This document shows, piece after piece, positions 24,401-31,818 of a stretch of DNA of 39,513 nt. The notes beneath the pieces are model-generated. The model ran no database searches, was not told the origin of the DNA, and saw only the letters and a program-made list of their open reading frames with translations. A program made the position numbers and the translations under genes. Numbering within the stretch: position 1 is the first letter of the stretch; every line of letters begins with the position of its first letter. Source of the DNA: an uncultured Anaerolineales bacterium (GTDB lineage Bacteria > Chloroflexota > Anaerolineae > Anaerolineales > Villigracilaceae); NCBI GenBank assembly GCA_949319575.1, contig CASGHD010000167.1, forward strand, positions 1 to 39,513, written 5' to 3'.

Positions 24401-26293
24401 CTGGAAACAAGAATATTTCCTGAGTTATCCGATGATCGGGGTGGTAAGAATTCATCCGCTCCGCGTCAACTTGTGGCTGGCGTAACGCTTGCCAGTCGTT
24501 ATTCGATTCAAGAGGTGATCGGCGTGGGCGGCATGGGGTCGGTCTACCGCGCGCGCGATATGCACTTCCCGAACGTGACAAAACTAGTGGCGGTAAAGGA
24601 GATGATCAACTCCGCGCCCGACCCGCTTGTGCGGCAAACCATTGTTCAAAATTTCGAGCGCGAGGCAAACCTGCTTGCCACGCTCAACCATGCGTCGATT
24701 CCGCGTATCAACGATTATTTTTCACTCGATAGCCGCTCGTACCTTGTCCTTGATTTTATAAAGGGCAAGGATATGGAGGCGATCATCAGCGATACCAACG
24801 GGTTCCTCCCGGAAGAGCAGGTGTTGGGCTGGGCGGTCGAGCTATGCGATGTGCTGGAGTATTTGCACCGCCACAAACCGGACCCGATCATCTTCCGCGA
24901 TATGAAACCCTCCAACGTGATGATCAACAGCAACGGCGATGTGGTGCTCGTGGATTTTGGCATCGCGAAAACATTCCAAACCGGAATCAAGGGGACGATG
25001 ATCGGCACAGAGGGGTATTCACCGCCCGAGCAATACCGCGGCGAAGCCACTCCCTCGGCGGATATTTACGCCTTGGGCGCGACCATTCACCACGCCCTCA
25101 CCCGCCGCGACCCGCGCCTCGAACCTCCCTTCTCGTTTGCCGAACGCCCTCTGCGGCGCATCAATACGTCTGTCTCCTCTGAACTGGAAACGGTCGTCAA
25201 CCGCGCGTTGGAATACAACCCGGAAAGCCGTTTCTCCTCCGCGGCGGATATGAAGCAGGCATTGTTGGGCGTGGCGAAAAAGACCGGCGCGTTAGGGCGC
25301 TTGAAGACGCAGACCACTCCCATTGCGCAAGCCGGCGGGATCAAACCCCTGTGGGCGTTCAAATGCGAAGATGAAGTGCGGGGCACGCCAACAATACATC
25401 AAGGCGTGTTGTATATCGGGTCATACGATAACAATCTTTACGCGCTCAATGCGGCGGACGGCAAATTCCAATGGAAATACCCAGCCGACGGCGGCATTGT
25501 TTCGCGCCCGGCGCTGTATGATGGGAATATTTATTTCGGCTCTGAAGACAAACGCTTGCATGTGGTGAGCGCGCGTTCGGGCAAGGTCGTGTGGACGTAT
25601 TACACGGAAGGTCCCATTCGATCGTCTCCGCGCATTGCCGAGGGACACGCTTTTATCGGTTCCGATGACGGCTATTTGCACGCGGTCAACCTGAATTCGG
25701 GCAGGGTTTCGTGGCGCTTCGAAGCCGCCGATGCGGTCCGGTCCACGCCGTTTGTGATGAACGACCTCGTCTATATCGGGTGTGAGACCGGTGATTATTA
25801 CGCTGTGGATTATCGCGGTGAGTTGAAATGGCGCTTCCATGCCAAGCGGGCGATCACCTCGTCTACAGTGGGGTCGGCAAGCACGCTTTACTTTACCTCT
25901 GTCGACGGCACATTGTACGCGCTCGACCCCAAGAACGGCTGGCCCCTCTGGCGTTTCCGCTTGGGTAAGGCTTCCATCAGCACGCCATGTATCATCGATG
26001 ATTTGGTGTTCGTCGGCGCCGCGGATGGATTCATCTATGCTGTCGATACGAGAAACTCCAAGGAAGTCTGGAGATACCGCACGGAACACCAGGTGAACGG
26101 CTCGCCGGTGATCTACAAAGATTCTTTGTATTGCGGGTCTGTCGATGGAAATTTGTACTGCCTAGAGTACCGCACGGGCCGCCTACGCTGGAAATTCGGA
26201 ACACAAGGGGCGATCACAGGCTCGCCGCTTGTGTACGATGACATTGTTTATGTTGGTTCAACCGATCATCAAGTGTATGCCCTGCTTGCATGA
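24401..26293 (+). CDS. Soluble Ser/Thr protein kinase with C-terminal PQQ-like beta-propeller
   Basis: About 630 residues. The kinase domain (about 30-290) has the G-loop GVGGMGSVY (41-49), the lysine in LVAVKEM (66), FRDMKPSNV in place of HRDLKPxN (165-173), VDFGIAK (185-191) and GTEGYSPPEQ. From about 315 to the end, eight repeats of the type xSPxIxxxxxYxGSxDxxLYALxxxxGxxxWxF form a PQQ-like propeller. No membrane helix separates the two, so both halves are cytoplasmic, unlike PknD-type kinases with an outside propeller. The start is probably CTG 24401, seven bases after AGGAG; the in-frame TTG at 24350 is part of the -35 box, upstream of the transcript. It is the first gene of a signalling operon. 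The target is unknown, but the FHA and DnaJ-VWA proteins are natural candidates. Confidence 0.9.
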   Translation: METRIFPELSDDRGGKNSSAPRQLVAGVTLASRYSIQEVIGVGGMGSVYRARDMHFPNVTKLVAVKEMINSAPDPLVRQTIVQNFEREANLLATLNHASIPRINDYFSLDSRSYLVLDFIKGKDMEAIISDTNGFLPEEQVLGWAVELCDVLEYLHRHKPDPIIFRDMKPSNVMINSNGDVVLVDFGIAKTFQTGIKGTMIGTEGYSPPEQYRGEATPSADIYALGATIHHALTRRDPRLEPPFSFAERPLRRINTSVSSELETVVNRALEYNPESRFSSAADMKQALLGVAKKTGALGRLKTQTTPIAQAGGIKPLWAFKCEDEVRGTPTIHQGVLYIGSYDNNLYALNAADGKFQWKYPADGGIVSRPALYDGNIYFGSEDKRLHVVSARSGKVVWTYYTEGPIRSSPRIAEGHAFIGSDDGYLHAVNLNSGRVSWRFEAADAVRSTPFVMNDLVYIGCETGDYYAVDYRGELKWRFHAKRAITSSTVGSASTLYFTSVDGTLYALDPKNGWPLWRFRLGKASISTPCIIDDLVFVGAADGFIYAVDTRNSKEVWRYRTEHQVNGSPVIYKDSLYCGSVDGNLYCLEYRTGRLRWKFGTQGAITGSPLVYDDIVYVGSTDHQVYALLA

Positions 26294-26305
26294 CAAGGAG
26301 TCTTT

Positions 26306-27214
26306 GTGTTGAAAAATTTTTTTGACGGGTTATTTGGAAAGAAAACGCCTCCTGAGAAAACCCAGGATGTAACCCAGACCGCGCCTCTGACCGAGGAACA
26401 GATCCAAACGATAGTGAACAACCAGAACCCCCACTTCGATCTTCAACAACTGCTCGCCAGTTGCGGGCAATCGGTGGGGAAACAACGCGAACTCAATGAA
26501 GATAGCTTGCTGGCTCTTACGGCAACCATGGCGGGGAATTCCGGTAACCTTCCGTTCGGCTTGTACATAGTGGCAGATGGCATGGGCGGGCACCAATTCG
26601 GAGAGGTGGCAAGCAATGCCGCGATCCGCGCGGTGGCTGGGCATATTTTGAAGAAATTTCATCCGTACCTGTTTCAAGTGAAAACCGATACGATGGATGA
26701 ATCATTCCAGGAGATCATGCTCGAGGCGGTCCGAGACGCCCAGCGAATCATCCAGCGTGAGGCGCCGGGAAGCGGCACCACCCTGACCGCCGCGCTGGTC
26801 ATTGGGCAACAGGTCACTGTGGCGCATGTGGGCGATAGCCGGGCGTATTTCGTCTTCCCGGATGGGCGCATCGAACCGATCACGCGCGACCATTCGCTGG
26901 TCAAGCGGCTGGAGGAGTTGGGGCACATCACGCCGGAAGAAGCGGTGAATTATCCGCATCGAAATGTGCTCTATCGCGCCCTGGGGCAGGGTGAGTTGCT
27001 CGACCCCGATATCTTCACGATTGCTTTCCCTCAACCCGGTTACCTGATGATCTGTAGCGATGGCTTGTGGGGCGTGGTTGCCGAACAGGATATCGTCCGC
27101 TCGGTGGTCGAAGCGCCCAGCCTTCAGCGCGCCTGCCAAAATCTCGTTTCTGCCGCAAACGCCGCCGGCGGACCGGATAACATCAGCGTTGTTCTTGCCC
27201 AGCTCATTGGGTAG
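26306..27214 (+). CDS. PP2C-family Ser/Thr protein phosphatase
   Basis: 302 residues, GTG 26306 with AAGGAG six bases before. The PPM/PP2C metal sites are complete: Asp66 in RELNEDSLL, Asp91 in VADGMGGH, Asp in CSDGLWG, and Asp in GGPDNISVV. VAHVGDSRAY and SGTTLTAALV also match. A 50-residue N-terminal extension (FFDGLFGKKTPPEKTQ, then TEEQIQTIVNNQ) precedes the domain and may dock it to a partner. It presumably removes phosphates placed by the kinase 12 bp upstream, making a kinase/phosphatase switch. It lies in the same operon; the next gene starts two bases after its stop. Confidence 0.95.
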   Translation: MLKNFFDGLFGKKTPPEKTQDVTQTAPLTEEQIQTIVNNQNPHFDLQQLLASCGQSVGKQRELNEDSLLALTATMAGNSGNLPFGLYIVADGMGGHQFGEVASNAAIRAVAGHILKKFHPYLFQVKTDTMDESFQEIMLEAVRDAQRIIQREAPGSGTTLTAALVIGQQVTVAHVGDSRAYFVFPDGRIEPITRDHSLVKRLEELGHITPEEAVNYPHRNVLYRALGQGELLDPDIFTIAFPQPGYLMICSDGLWGVVAEQDIVRSVVEAPSLQRACQNLVSAANAAGGPDNISVVLAQLIG

Positions 27215-27216
27215 TT

Positions 27217-28707
27217 ATGTCGGACCATCTGCGGGATTATTATGACCTGCTTGGGCTTTCCCGGGATGCCACGCCGGAAGAGATAAAACGCGCGTATTTT
27301 GAGTCGGCGCAAAAACTTCATCCGGATAAAAACAAAGTTGCCGGGGAAACAGAAATTTTCCTCAACGTCCAGCAGGCATACGAGACTCTCTCGAACTCCA
27401 CCCGCCGCGCTCAATACGACGCAACCTTGCCTCCTGCGGCGCAAATACCTTCGCTCCCCTACGAACATAAAATAATTTACAGCCGTCGAAATCTCGGGAA
27501 GATCGATGAGCCGCAAATGCTCTACGCGATGCTCGACCTTGACGCTCCGCAGGAAACGCGTCGCGCCTCTTCCTCCCCGTTGAATGTTTCGCTGGTGATC
27601 GACCGTTCCACCTCGATGCAGGGGGCAAAAATGGATACGGTCAAAGCCACCGCCGTCCAGGTTCTTCGCAATCTGCGCCCGCAGGATATTCTGAGCATGA
27701 TCACTTTCAGCGACCGCGCTGAGGTTGTCATTCCTGCCGCCTATCATTTGGACCGCGCCCGCCTCGAATCGCGAGTGCAGATGATCCAACCTTCCGGCGG
27801 AACCGAGATCTATCAGGGGCTGGAGGCAGGCGCGCGAGAGATCATGCGCAGTCTTGACCCGAAACGCATCAACCATCTCATTTTGCTTACCGATGGTCGA
27901 ACCTATGGCGACGAACAACAAAGCCTGGCGCTTGCCGCGAAACTTGCCGAGCAAGGGGTGGGCATCAGTTGCATGGGAATCGGAAGCGAATGGAACGATA
28001 TCTTCCTCGATGCGCTATCCACGCGCGCCGGGGGAAGCACCAGCCTGATCGTCGATCCGCGCGATATCAACCGCCTGCTCCTCGAAAAATTCAACGCGCT
28101 CATTCAAACTTATGCGGAGGACGCTGTGCTCGATGTCAAACCGGTCGCGGGGGTAGAACTCAGCCGGGTCTTCCGAATACAGCCAGACCCGGCGCCTGTT
28201 TCGCTGAACGAGGGAAAATTCAGGCTTGGACCAATATTGCAAGATACTTCCACTCGGGTGATTTTTGAGTATATAATCCAGCCAACAGAGGTACAATCAG
28301 GCGAGTTAACTTTCATGGATGCCGCGCTAAAGGTAACCATCGCATCGCACCCATTTCCGGTTCCACCCCTGCGGTTGCGTTTGTTGAGACCCGTGTCCAG
28401 TCCATCCAACCCCGGCGCGCCGCCTGTGGAAATCCAACAGGCATTGTCGCGGCTGATGCTGTATCAGATGCAGGAGCAGGCGCGCGAGGAACTCAAAAAA
28501 GGTAATGTCGAAAAAGCCGCCCGCCATCTTGAGCGGCTCGCAACCAACCTGCTCACGCAGGGCGAGCGCAGTCTTGCGCAGACGGTGATGTTCGAAGCGG
28601 ATTCGATCAAGAAGAACCACTCCCTTACAGAAGAGGGGAGCAAACGAATGAAGTATGGCACACGCATGTTATTTCTCGCGCCGCCGAAAAAGGAGCTTGC
28701 CCAATGA
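27217..28707 (+). CDS. J-domain/von Willebrand factor A fusion protein
   Basis: 496 residues. The N-terminus (about 7-66) is a DnaJ J-domain with the obligatory HPD (35-37, in KLHPDKN) and the surrounding helices (YDLLGLSRDATPEEIKRAY, ETLSNSTRRAQYD). Residues 120-300 are a VWA domain with an intact MIDAS: DRSTS (129-133), a threonine in SGGTEIYQGL, and LLTDGRTYG. A beta-rich part (300-390) and a C-terminal helical region (VEIQQALSRLMLYQMQEQA, LKKGNVEKAARHLERLATN) follow. The J-domain should recruit an Hsp70, while the VWA part binds a partner or metal-dependent ligand. VWA proteins next to kinase and PP2C genes are the core of TerY-P triads; a J-domain on them is unusual. Its stop overlaps the next start (ATGA). 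Confidence 0.9.
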   Translation: MSDHLRDYYDLLGLSRDATPEEIKRAYFESAQKLHPDKNKVAGETEIFLNVQQAYETLSNSTRRAQYDATLPPAAQIPSLPYEHKIIYSRRNLGKIDEPQMLYAMLDLDAPQETRRASSSPLNVSLVIDRSTSMQGAKMDTVKATAVQVLRNLRPQDILSMITFSDRAEVVIPAAYHLDRARLESRVQMIQPSGGTEIYQGLEAGAREIMRSLDPKRINHLILLTDGRTYGDEQQSLALAAKLAEQGVGISCMGIGSEWNDIFLDALSTRAGGSTSLIVDPRDINRLLLEKFNALIQTYAEDAVLDVKPVAGVELSRVFRIQPDPAPVSLNEGKFRLGPILQDTSTRVIFEYIIQPTEVQSGELTFMDAALKVTIASHPFPVPPLRLRLLRPVSSPSNPGAPPVEIQQALSRLMLYQMQEQAREELKKGNVEKAARHLERLATNLLTQGERSLAQTVMFEADSIKKNHSLTEEGSKRMKYGTRMLFLAPPKKELAQ

Positions 28708-29213
28708 TTATTTGCCCAAATTGCCAACACGAAAACACCAATGGATCCGTGTTTTGTGCGGAGTGCGGCGAACAACTCGATGGAGTTGAAACGCTCGTCA
28801 CTCAGGCAATTACCGAGGATCAGATCTCGGAGGATTTGAGGAATCAGGCTCCCCATCCCGAAGCGGAAGCGACCCCCGCCAACAGTTGGTTATCCCTGCA
28901 TTTGATGGATAGCGGCAAGATCATGCCGCTCGCGTCGCGCAACGAATTTACCCTGGGGCGCCTCAGCGAGGGGCAACCCATCATGCCGGATATCGACCTG
29001 ACCGCCTATCAGGCATACGCCTCGGGCGTCTCACGCCTGCACGCCGTGGTGAAACGCGACGAAAGCAATGTGGTTGTGATGGACCTCGGCTCTTCGAACG
29101 GCACCTACTTGAACGGGCGCCGCCTCACCCCGCATACAGAGGAGCGACTCAGCCACGGCGATATCGTGGCATTGGGGAAGTTGAAGATCCAGATCCTTTT
29201 ACGAAACATCTAA
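28704..29213 (+). CDS. Zinc-ribbon FHA-domain protein
   Basis: 169 residues. An N-terminal zinc ribbon (Cys4, Cys7, Cys18, Cys21 in CPNCQ and CAECG) is followed by a linker of about 40 residues and an FHA domain (about 70-165). The FHA motifs are FTLGRL, SRLHAVV and LGSSNGTYLNGRRL, then HGDIVALG. FHA domains bind phosphothreonine, so this is the likely reader of marks set by the operon's kinase. A threonine-rich N-terminal segment typical of GarA is not obvious, though TLVTQAITEDQ at about 31-41 could be a phosphosite. Translationally coupled to the DnaJ-VWA gene by ATGA. Confidence 0.92.
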   Translation: MIICPNCQHENTNGSVFCAECGEQLDGVETLVTQAITEDQISEDLRNQAPHPEAEATPANSWLSLHLMDSGKIMPLASRNEFTLGRLSEGQPIMPDIDLTAYQAYASGVSRLHAVVKRDESNVVVMDLGSSNGTYLNGRRLTPHTEERLSHGDIVALGKLKIQILLRNI

Positions 29214-29227
29214 GGCTTTGAACGAAC

Positions 29228-29470
29228 ATGGCATTCTCGATCATATTGCACATCCCCGGTGAAGCGTCGGTGCTTGGCGAAGTGGAAGAACTGCCCAAAC
29301 CTACCGATACGATCATCGTGGTCAGCAATCCACGCTTGCGCGACGGCAAGGATATTCACTACCTCGAACACAACGTGGTAAAGGTGATCTGGTCGTTGAG
29401 CCATGTGGTCCTGATCGAAGTGCTCGCAAGCGAAGAGGAAGAGAGTCTCATCGGTTTTGTGAGAGAGTGA
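29228..29470 (+). CDS. Small conserved-type protein, function unknown
   Basis: 80 residues: [19 protein letters not shown] at the start, then a basic-hydrophobic core ([40 protein letters not shown]) and an acidic end ([12 protein letters not shown]). No signal peptide, cysteines or known motif. The 14-bp gap behind the FHA gene and the 1-bp gap before the regulator gene argue that it is a real gene of the operon. A small adaptor protein is a guess. It has no good ribosome-binding site, suggesting coupling to upstream translation. Confidence 0.7.
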   Translation: MAFSIILHIPGEASVLGEVEELPKPTDTIIVVSNPRLRDGKDIHYLEHNVVKVIWSLSHVVLIEVLASEEEESLIGFVRE

Positions 29471-29471
29471 C

Positions 29472-30203
29472 ATGACCGAAGAATTTGACCGCCGCCGCAT
29501 CCTCATTGTGGATGATGAGGAGCGCATGGCGCGCTTTATCCGCATGAACCTGGAACATGATGGCTTTCAAGTGGCGGAAGCCTTTAATGGCAAGCAAGCG
29601 CTCCAGCGGCTGCGCGACACAACCCCCGATTTAATTTTGCTCGATGTAATGATGCCCGACATTGATGGCTTTGACGTTCTTGAAACCATCCGCGAGGGCG
29701 GTAATACTGTGCCTGTGATCATGCTCACCGCCAAAGGCGAGGAGGACGATCGCGTGCGCGGACTCGAACTCGGCGCCGACGATTACATCACCAAACCGTT
29801 CAGCCCGCGCGAAATGGTCAGCCGCGTCAAGGCCGTCATCCGCCGCACGGAAGGCGCGAGCGGCTCGATGCACGACATCATCGAAGTAGACGACCGCCTC
29901 AAAATTGATTTCGACCGCCGCGAAGTCTGGCTCGAAGGCAAACTCGTCAAACTGCGCCCGACGGAATATCGTTTGCTATACCACCTCGTGCAGAACGCGG
30001 GTTGGGTCGTCACGCACGATCAGATCCTCGTCAAAGTGTGGGGCTACGAATATCGCGACGAACCGCATTACGTCCGCCTCTACATCAACTATCTCAGGCA
30101 AAAACTTGAGAAAGACCCCGCCAACCCGAAATACATCCTCACCGAGCGCGGCGTGGGCTATCGCTTTGTGGATTACAAACGCCAAAACCTTGCGAAGGTT
30201 TAG
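29472..30203 (+). CDS. OmpR-family response regulator
   Basis: 243 residues. The receiver domain (about 8-125) has the acidic pair DDEE (14-17), the phosphoacceptor Asp58 in [15 protein letters not shown], a threonine in VIMLTAKG, and the lysine in DYITKPF. The winged-helix effector (about 140-236) shows [20 protein letters not shown] and [21 protein letters not shown], ending RGVGYRFV. It should be a DNA-binding transcription factor. No histidine kinase is adjacent, so it is an orphan regulator at the end of a Ser/Thr kinase operon, where the kinase may modulate it. The last codons (QNLAKV) and the stop TAG form the terminator hairpin. Confidence 0.95.
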   Translation: MTEEFDRRRILIVDDEERMARFIRMNLEHDGFQVAEAFNGKQALQRLRDTTPDLILLDVMMPDIDGFDVLETIREGGNTVPVIMLTAKGEEDDRVRGLELGADDYITKPFSPREMVSRVKAVIRRTEGASGSMHDIIEVDDRLKIDFDRREVWLEGKLVKLRPTEYRLLYHLVQNAGWVVTHDQILVKVWGYEYRDEPHYVRLYINYLRQKLEKDPANPKYILTERGVGYRFVDYKRQNLAKV

Positions 30204-30222
30204 AACCTTCGCAAGGTTTTTT
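30184..30222 (+). terminator. Terminator of the kinase operon with the stop codon as its loop
   Basis: A perfect 17-bp stem AAAACCTTGCGAAGGTT / AACCTTCGCAAGGTTTT (30184-30200, 30204-30220) with a 3-nt loop TAG, the stop codon of the regulator gene, and a T tract at 30217-30222. The arms double as coding sequence (KRQNLAKV). A ribosome at the stop would cover the hairpin, so termination may depend on translation. Confidence 0.85.
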
Positions 30223-30238
30223 CATACGGTTTATTGAC

Positions 30239-30271
30239 AAAAAGCCTGCGTGAATCTAACGCAGGCTTTTT
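30239..30271 (+). terminator. Second terminator before hsp20
   Basis: A 13-bp stem AAAAAGCCTGCGT / ACGCAGGCTTTTT (30239-30251, 30259-30271) with a 7-nt loop and its own T run. It serves either as a back-up for the operon or as a roadblock before the heat-shock gene. The preceding TTGACA (30234-30239) looks like a -35 but has no -10 at a usable distance. Confidence 0.8.
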
Positions 30272-30315
30272 ATAGTATGTGCAGATAATTCAACCAACCA
30301 GAAAGGATGATTACC

Positions 30316-30756
30316 ATGTCAAACTTAATTCGATGGGAGCCCGCGCGCGAGATGATGACCCTGCGCGAGGCGATGGACCACCTCTTCAACGACGCGGTCA
30401 CCCGCCCGCTCACTCTCAGGGACGGCTGGTCTGTGCCTGCTGTGGATATGTACCAGACCGACGACGAGGTCGTTGTGAAGGCTTCTCTCCCCGGCTTCAA
30501 AGCCGACGAGGTGCAGATCAACGTGACCGGCGAGATCCTCACCCTGCGCGGCGAGATGAAGCATGAGGAAGAGAAGAACGACAAAGCCTGGCACATCCGC
30601 GAACAACGCTGGGGCTCGTTCGAGCGCGCGCTTGCCCTCCCGACCGACGTGATCTCCGACAAGGCAAAAGCCGAGTTCGAGAACGGCATCCTCACCATCA
30701 CCCTGCCGAAGGCAGAGGAAGTGAAGCCGAAGACGATCACCGTCAAGGCCAAGTAA
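30316..30756 (+). CDS. Small heat-shock protein, Hsp20 family
   Basis: 146 residues from ATG 30316, with AAAGGA about nine bases upstream; the ATG at 30307 is too close to that site. The alpha-crystallin domain covers about 40-135: VPAVDMYQTDDEVVVKASLPGF, VTGEILTLRGEMK, and the strand with SFERALALPTDVISDKAKAEFENGILTI, ending in LPKAEEVKPKTITVKA. An ATP-independent holdase that keeps unfolding proteins soluble, working with Hsp70/DnaJ. The neighbouring J-domain protein is suggestive, but a separate transcript is indicated by two terminators before it. No CIRCE or HrcA-type operator is seen in the short leader. Confidence 0.95.
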   Translation: MSNLIRWEPAREMMTLREAMDHLFNDAVTRPLTLRDGWSVPAVDMYQTDDEVVVKASLPGFKADEVQINVTGEILTLRGEMKHEEEKNDKAWHIREQRWGSFERALALPTDVISDKAKAEFENGILTITLPKAEEVKPKTITVKAK

Positions 30757-30761
30757 ATTTT

Positions 30762-30800
30762 GTAGAGCGAGATGCGCAAAACGTCTCGCTCTACGCTTTT
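30762..30800 (+). terminator. Terminator after hsp20
   Basis: An 11-bp stem GTAGAGCGAGA / TCTCGCTCTAC (30762-30772, 30784-30794), 11-nt loop, followed by GCTTTT. The wording also fits a dispersed GTAGAG...CTCTAC palindrome family. Confidence 0.7.
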
Positions 30801-30884
30801 AAGGGGATAAACCCAAAAGGGAGAAAACGCGTCACATTGGGAATCAATTTCCACATCGGGATGAAGCGGTTGGTCATCTTGGGG

Positions 30885-30890
30885 TAAAAT
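30885..30890 (+). promoter_or_regulatory. -10 box of the LuxR-type regulator gene (leaderless)
   Basis: TAAAAT ends at 30890, six bases before the ATG at 30897, which coincides with the expected transcription start. No Shine-Dalgarno is present, so the mRNA is probably leaderless. No good -35 is seen. Confidence 0.5.
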
Positions 30891-30896
30891 TCGTCC

Positions 30897-31568
30897 ATGC
30901 CAAAAGGAATTATCAAACAACGCGTTTTGCTGGTGGACGATCACGAAGTGGTGCGTGTCGGGTTGCGCACGTTGCTGGAGAGACATCAGCAATTCGATGT
31001 GGTGGGCGAGGCGGGTTCGGCGCGCGACGCCATCCAAAAAACGGAGGCGCTCAAGCCCGATGTGGTGGTGATGGATATCCGACTGCCGGGCACATCGGGT
31101 ATTGAAGCCTGCGAACAGATCGTCACGAAATATCCGAAGATCAAGGTGATCATGCTCACTTCGTACGCCGAGGACGAGATGCTGTTTTCCGCGATCCGCG
31201 CGGGAGCCTCGGGGTATGTGTTGAAGCAGATCGGGAGCGACGACCTGGTGAAGGCGCTCGAAGCGGTGGGACGCGGCGAGGCGCTCCTCGACCCGGCAGT
31301 GACGCAACGCGTCTTTCAGGAAGTGCGGCGAGCGGTGAAAAACGAGGAGGCTTCGGCTTTTTCGCAGTTGAGCCAGCAGGAGAAGCATGTGCTGTTGCTG
31401 GTTTCAGAGGGGCGGACGAACCGCGAGATCGCCAAGCAGTTGTTTTTGGGCGAGGGCACAGTGCGGAATTACGTTTCGAGTATCCTCTCGAAGTTGAATG
31501 TGAATAACCGCGCCGAAGCCGCCGCCTACGCGGTGGAACATAATTTGAAGGAATATATCGCGGTGTAG
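30897..31568 (+). CDS. NarL/LuxR-family response regulator
   Basis: 223 residues. The receiver domain has [12 protein letters not shown], the phosphoacceptor Asp60 in [24 protein letters not shown] and the conserved lysine in GYVLKQIG. A LuxR-type helix-turn-helix at about 155-215 reads [43 protein letters not shown]. This is the DevR/NarL type of two-component regulator that dimerises on inverted repeats. The cognate histidine kinase is not in view. It has its own -10 box with a leaderless start and a good terminator at 31594-31626, so it is a single-gene unit. Confidence 0.95.
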   Translation: MPKGIIKQRVLLVDDHEVVRVGLRTLLERHQQFDVVGEAGSARDAIQKTEALKPDVVVMDIRLPGTSGIEACEQIVTKYPKIKVIMLTSYAEDEMLFSAIRAGASGYVLKQIGSDDLVKALEAVGRGEALLDPAVTQRVFQEVRRAVKNEEASAFSQLSQQEKHVLLLVSEGRTNREIAKQLFLGEGTVRNYVSSILSKLNVNNRAEAAAYAVEHNLKEYIAV

Positions 31569-31593
31569 TTTGACTGCTTCACAAAAGTACGGG

Positions 31594-31626
31594 AGCGCGG
31601 AGACTCTGTTTCCGCGCTTTTTGTTT
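31594..31626 (+). terminator. Terminator after the LuxR-type regulator
   Basis: An 8-bp GC-rich stem AGCGCGGA / TCCGCGCT (31594-31601, 31611-31618), 9-nt loop, then TTTTTGTTTT. Confidence 0.85.
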
Positions 31627-31640
31627 TGTGCCGGACATTT

Positions 31641-31796
31641 CTAAGAGAGTGTTTCTTAAGTCTGAAGCCTGGTTCTTTTGTACACGGATCTCACGGAGCA
31701 CACGGAAAAGACAACTTTTCAAAGCTCTTTTCCGTGAAAATCAGTGAAATCCGTGGCGTCCGTGTCGAAAAGAAGAAGTTAAGAAACAGTTTCTAA
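31641..31796 (-). mobile_element. MITE-like element, copy 2, about 156 bp
   Basis: Terminal inverted repeats CTAAGAGAGTGTTTCTTAA (31641-31659) and TTAAGAAACAGTTTCTAA (31779-31796). Its left end CTAAGAGAGTG...TTAAGTCTG matches the reverse complement of the right end of the element at 21617-21774, and the alignment continues through the interior (TGTAC, CGGAT, TCACGGA, CTCTTTTCCGTGAA, GTCCGTGTC). It is therefore a diverged copy in the opposite orientation. Between a terminator and the marR promoter, it disrupts nothing. Confidence 0.7.
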
Positions 31797-31818
31797 CGGG
31801 CTTCTTACTATCCCGCCC

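Noticed and set aside
30234-30276. TTGACA (30234) with TATAGT (30271) as a promoter for hsp20
   Set aside because: The spacer would be 31 bp and is filled by a terminator hairpin.
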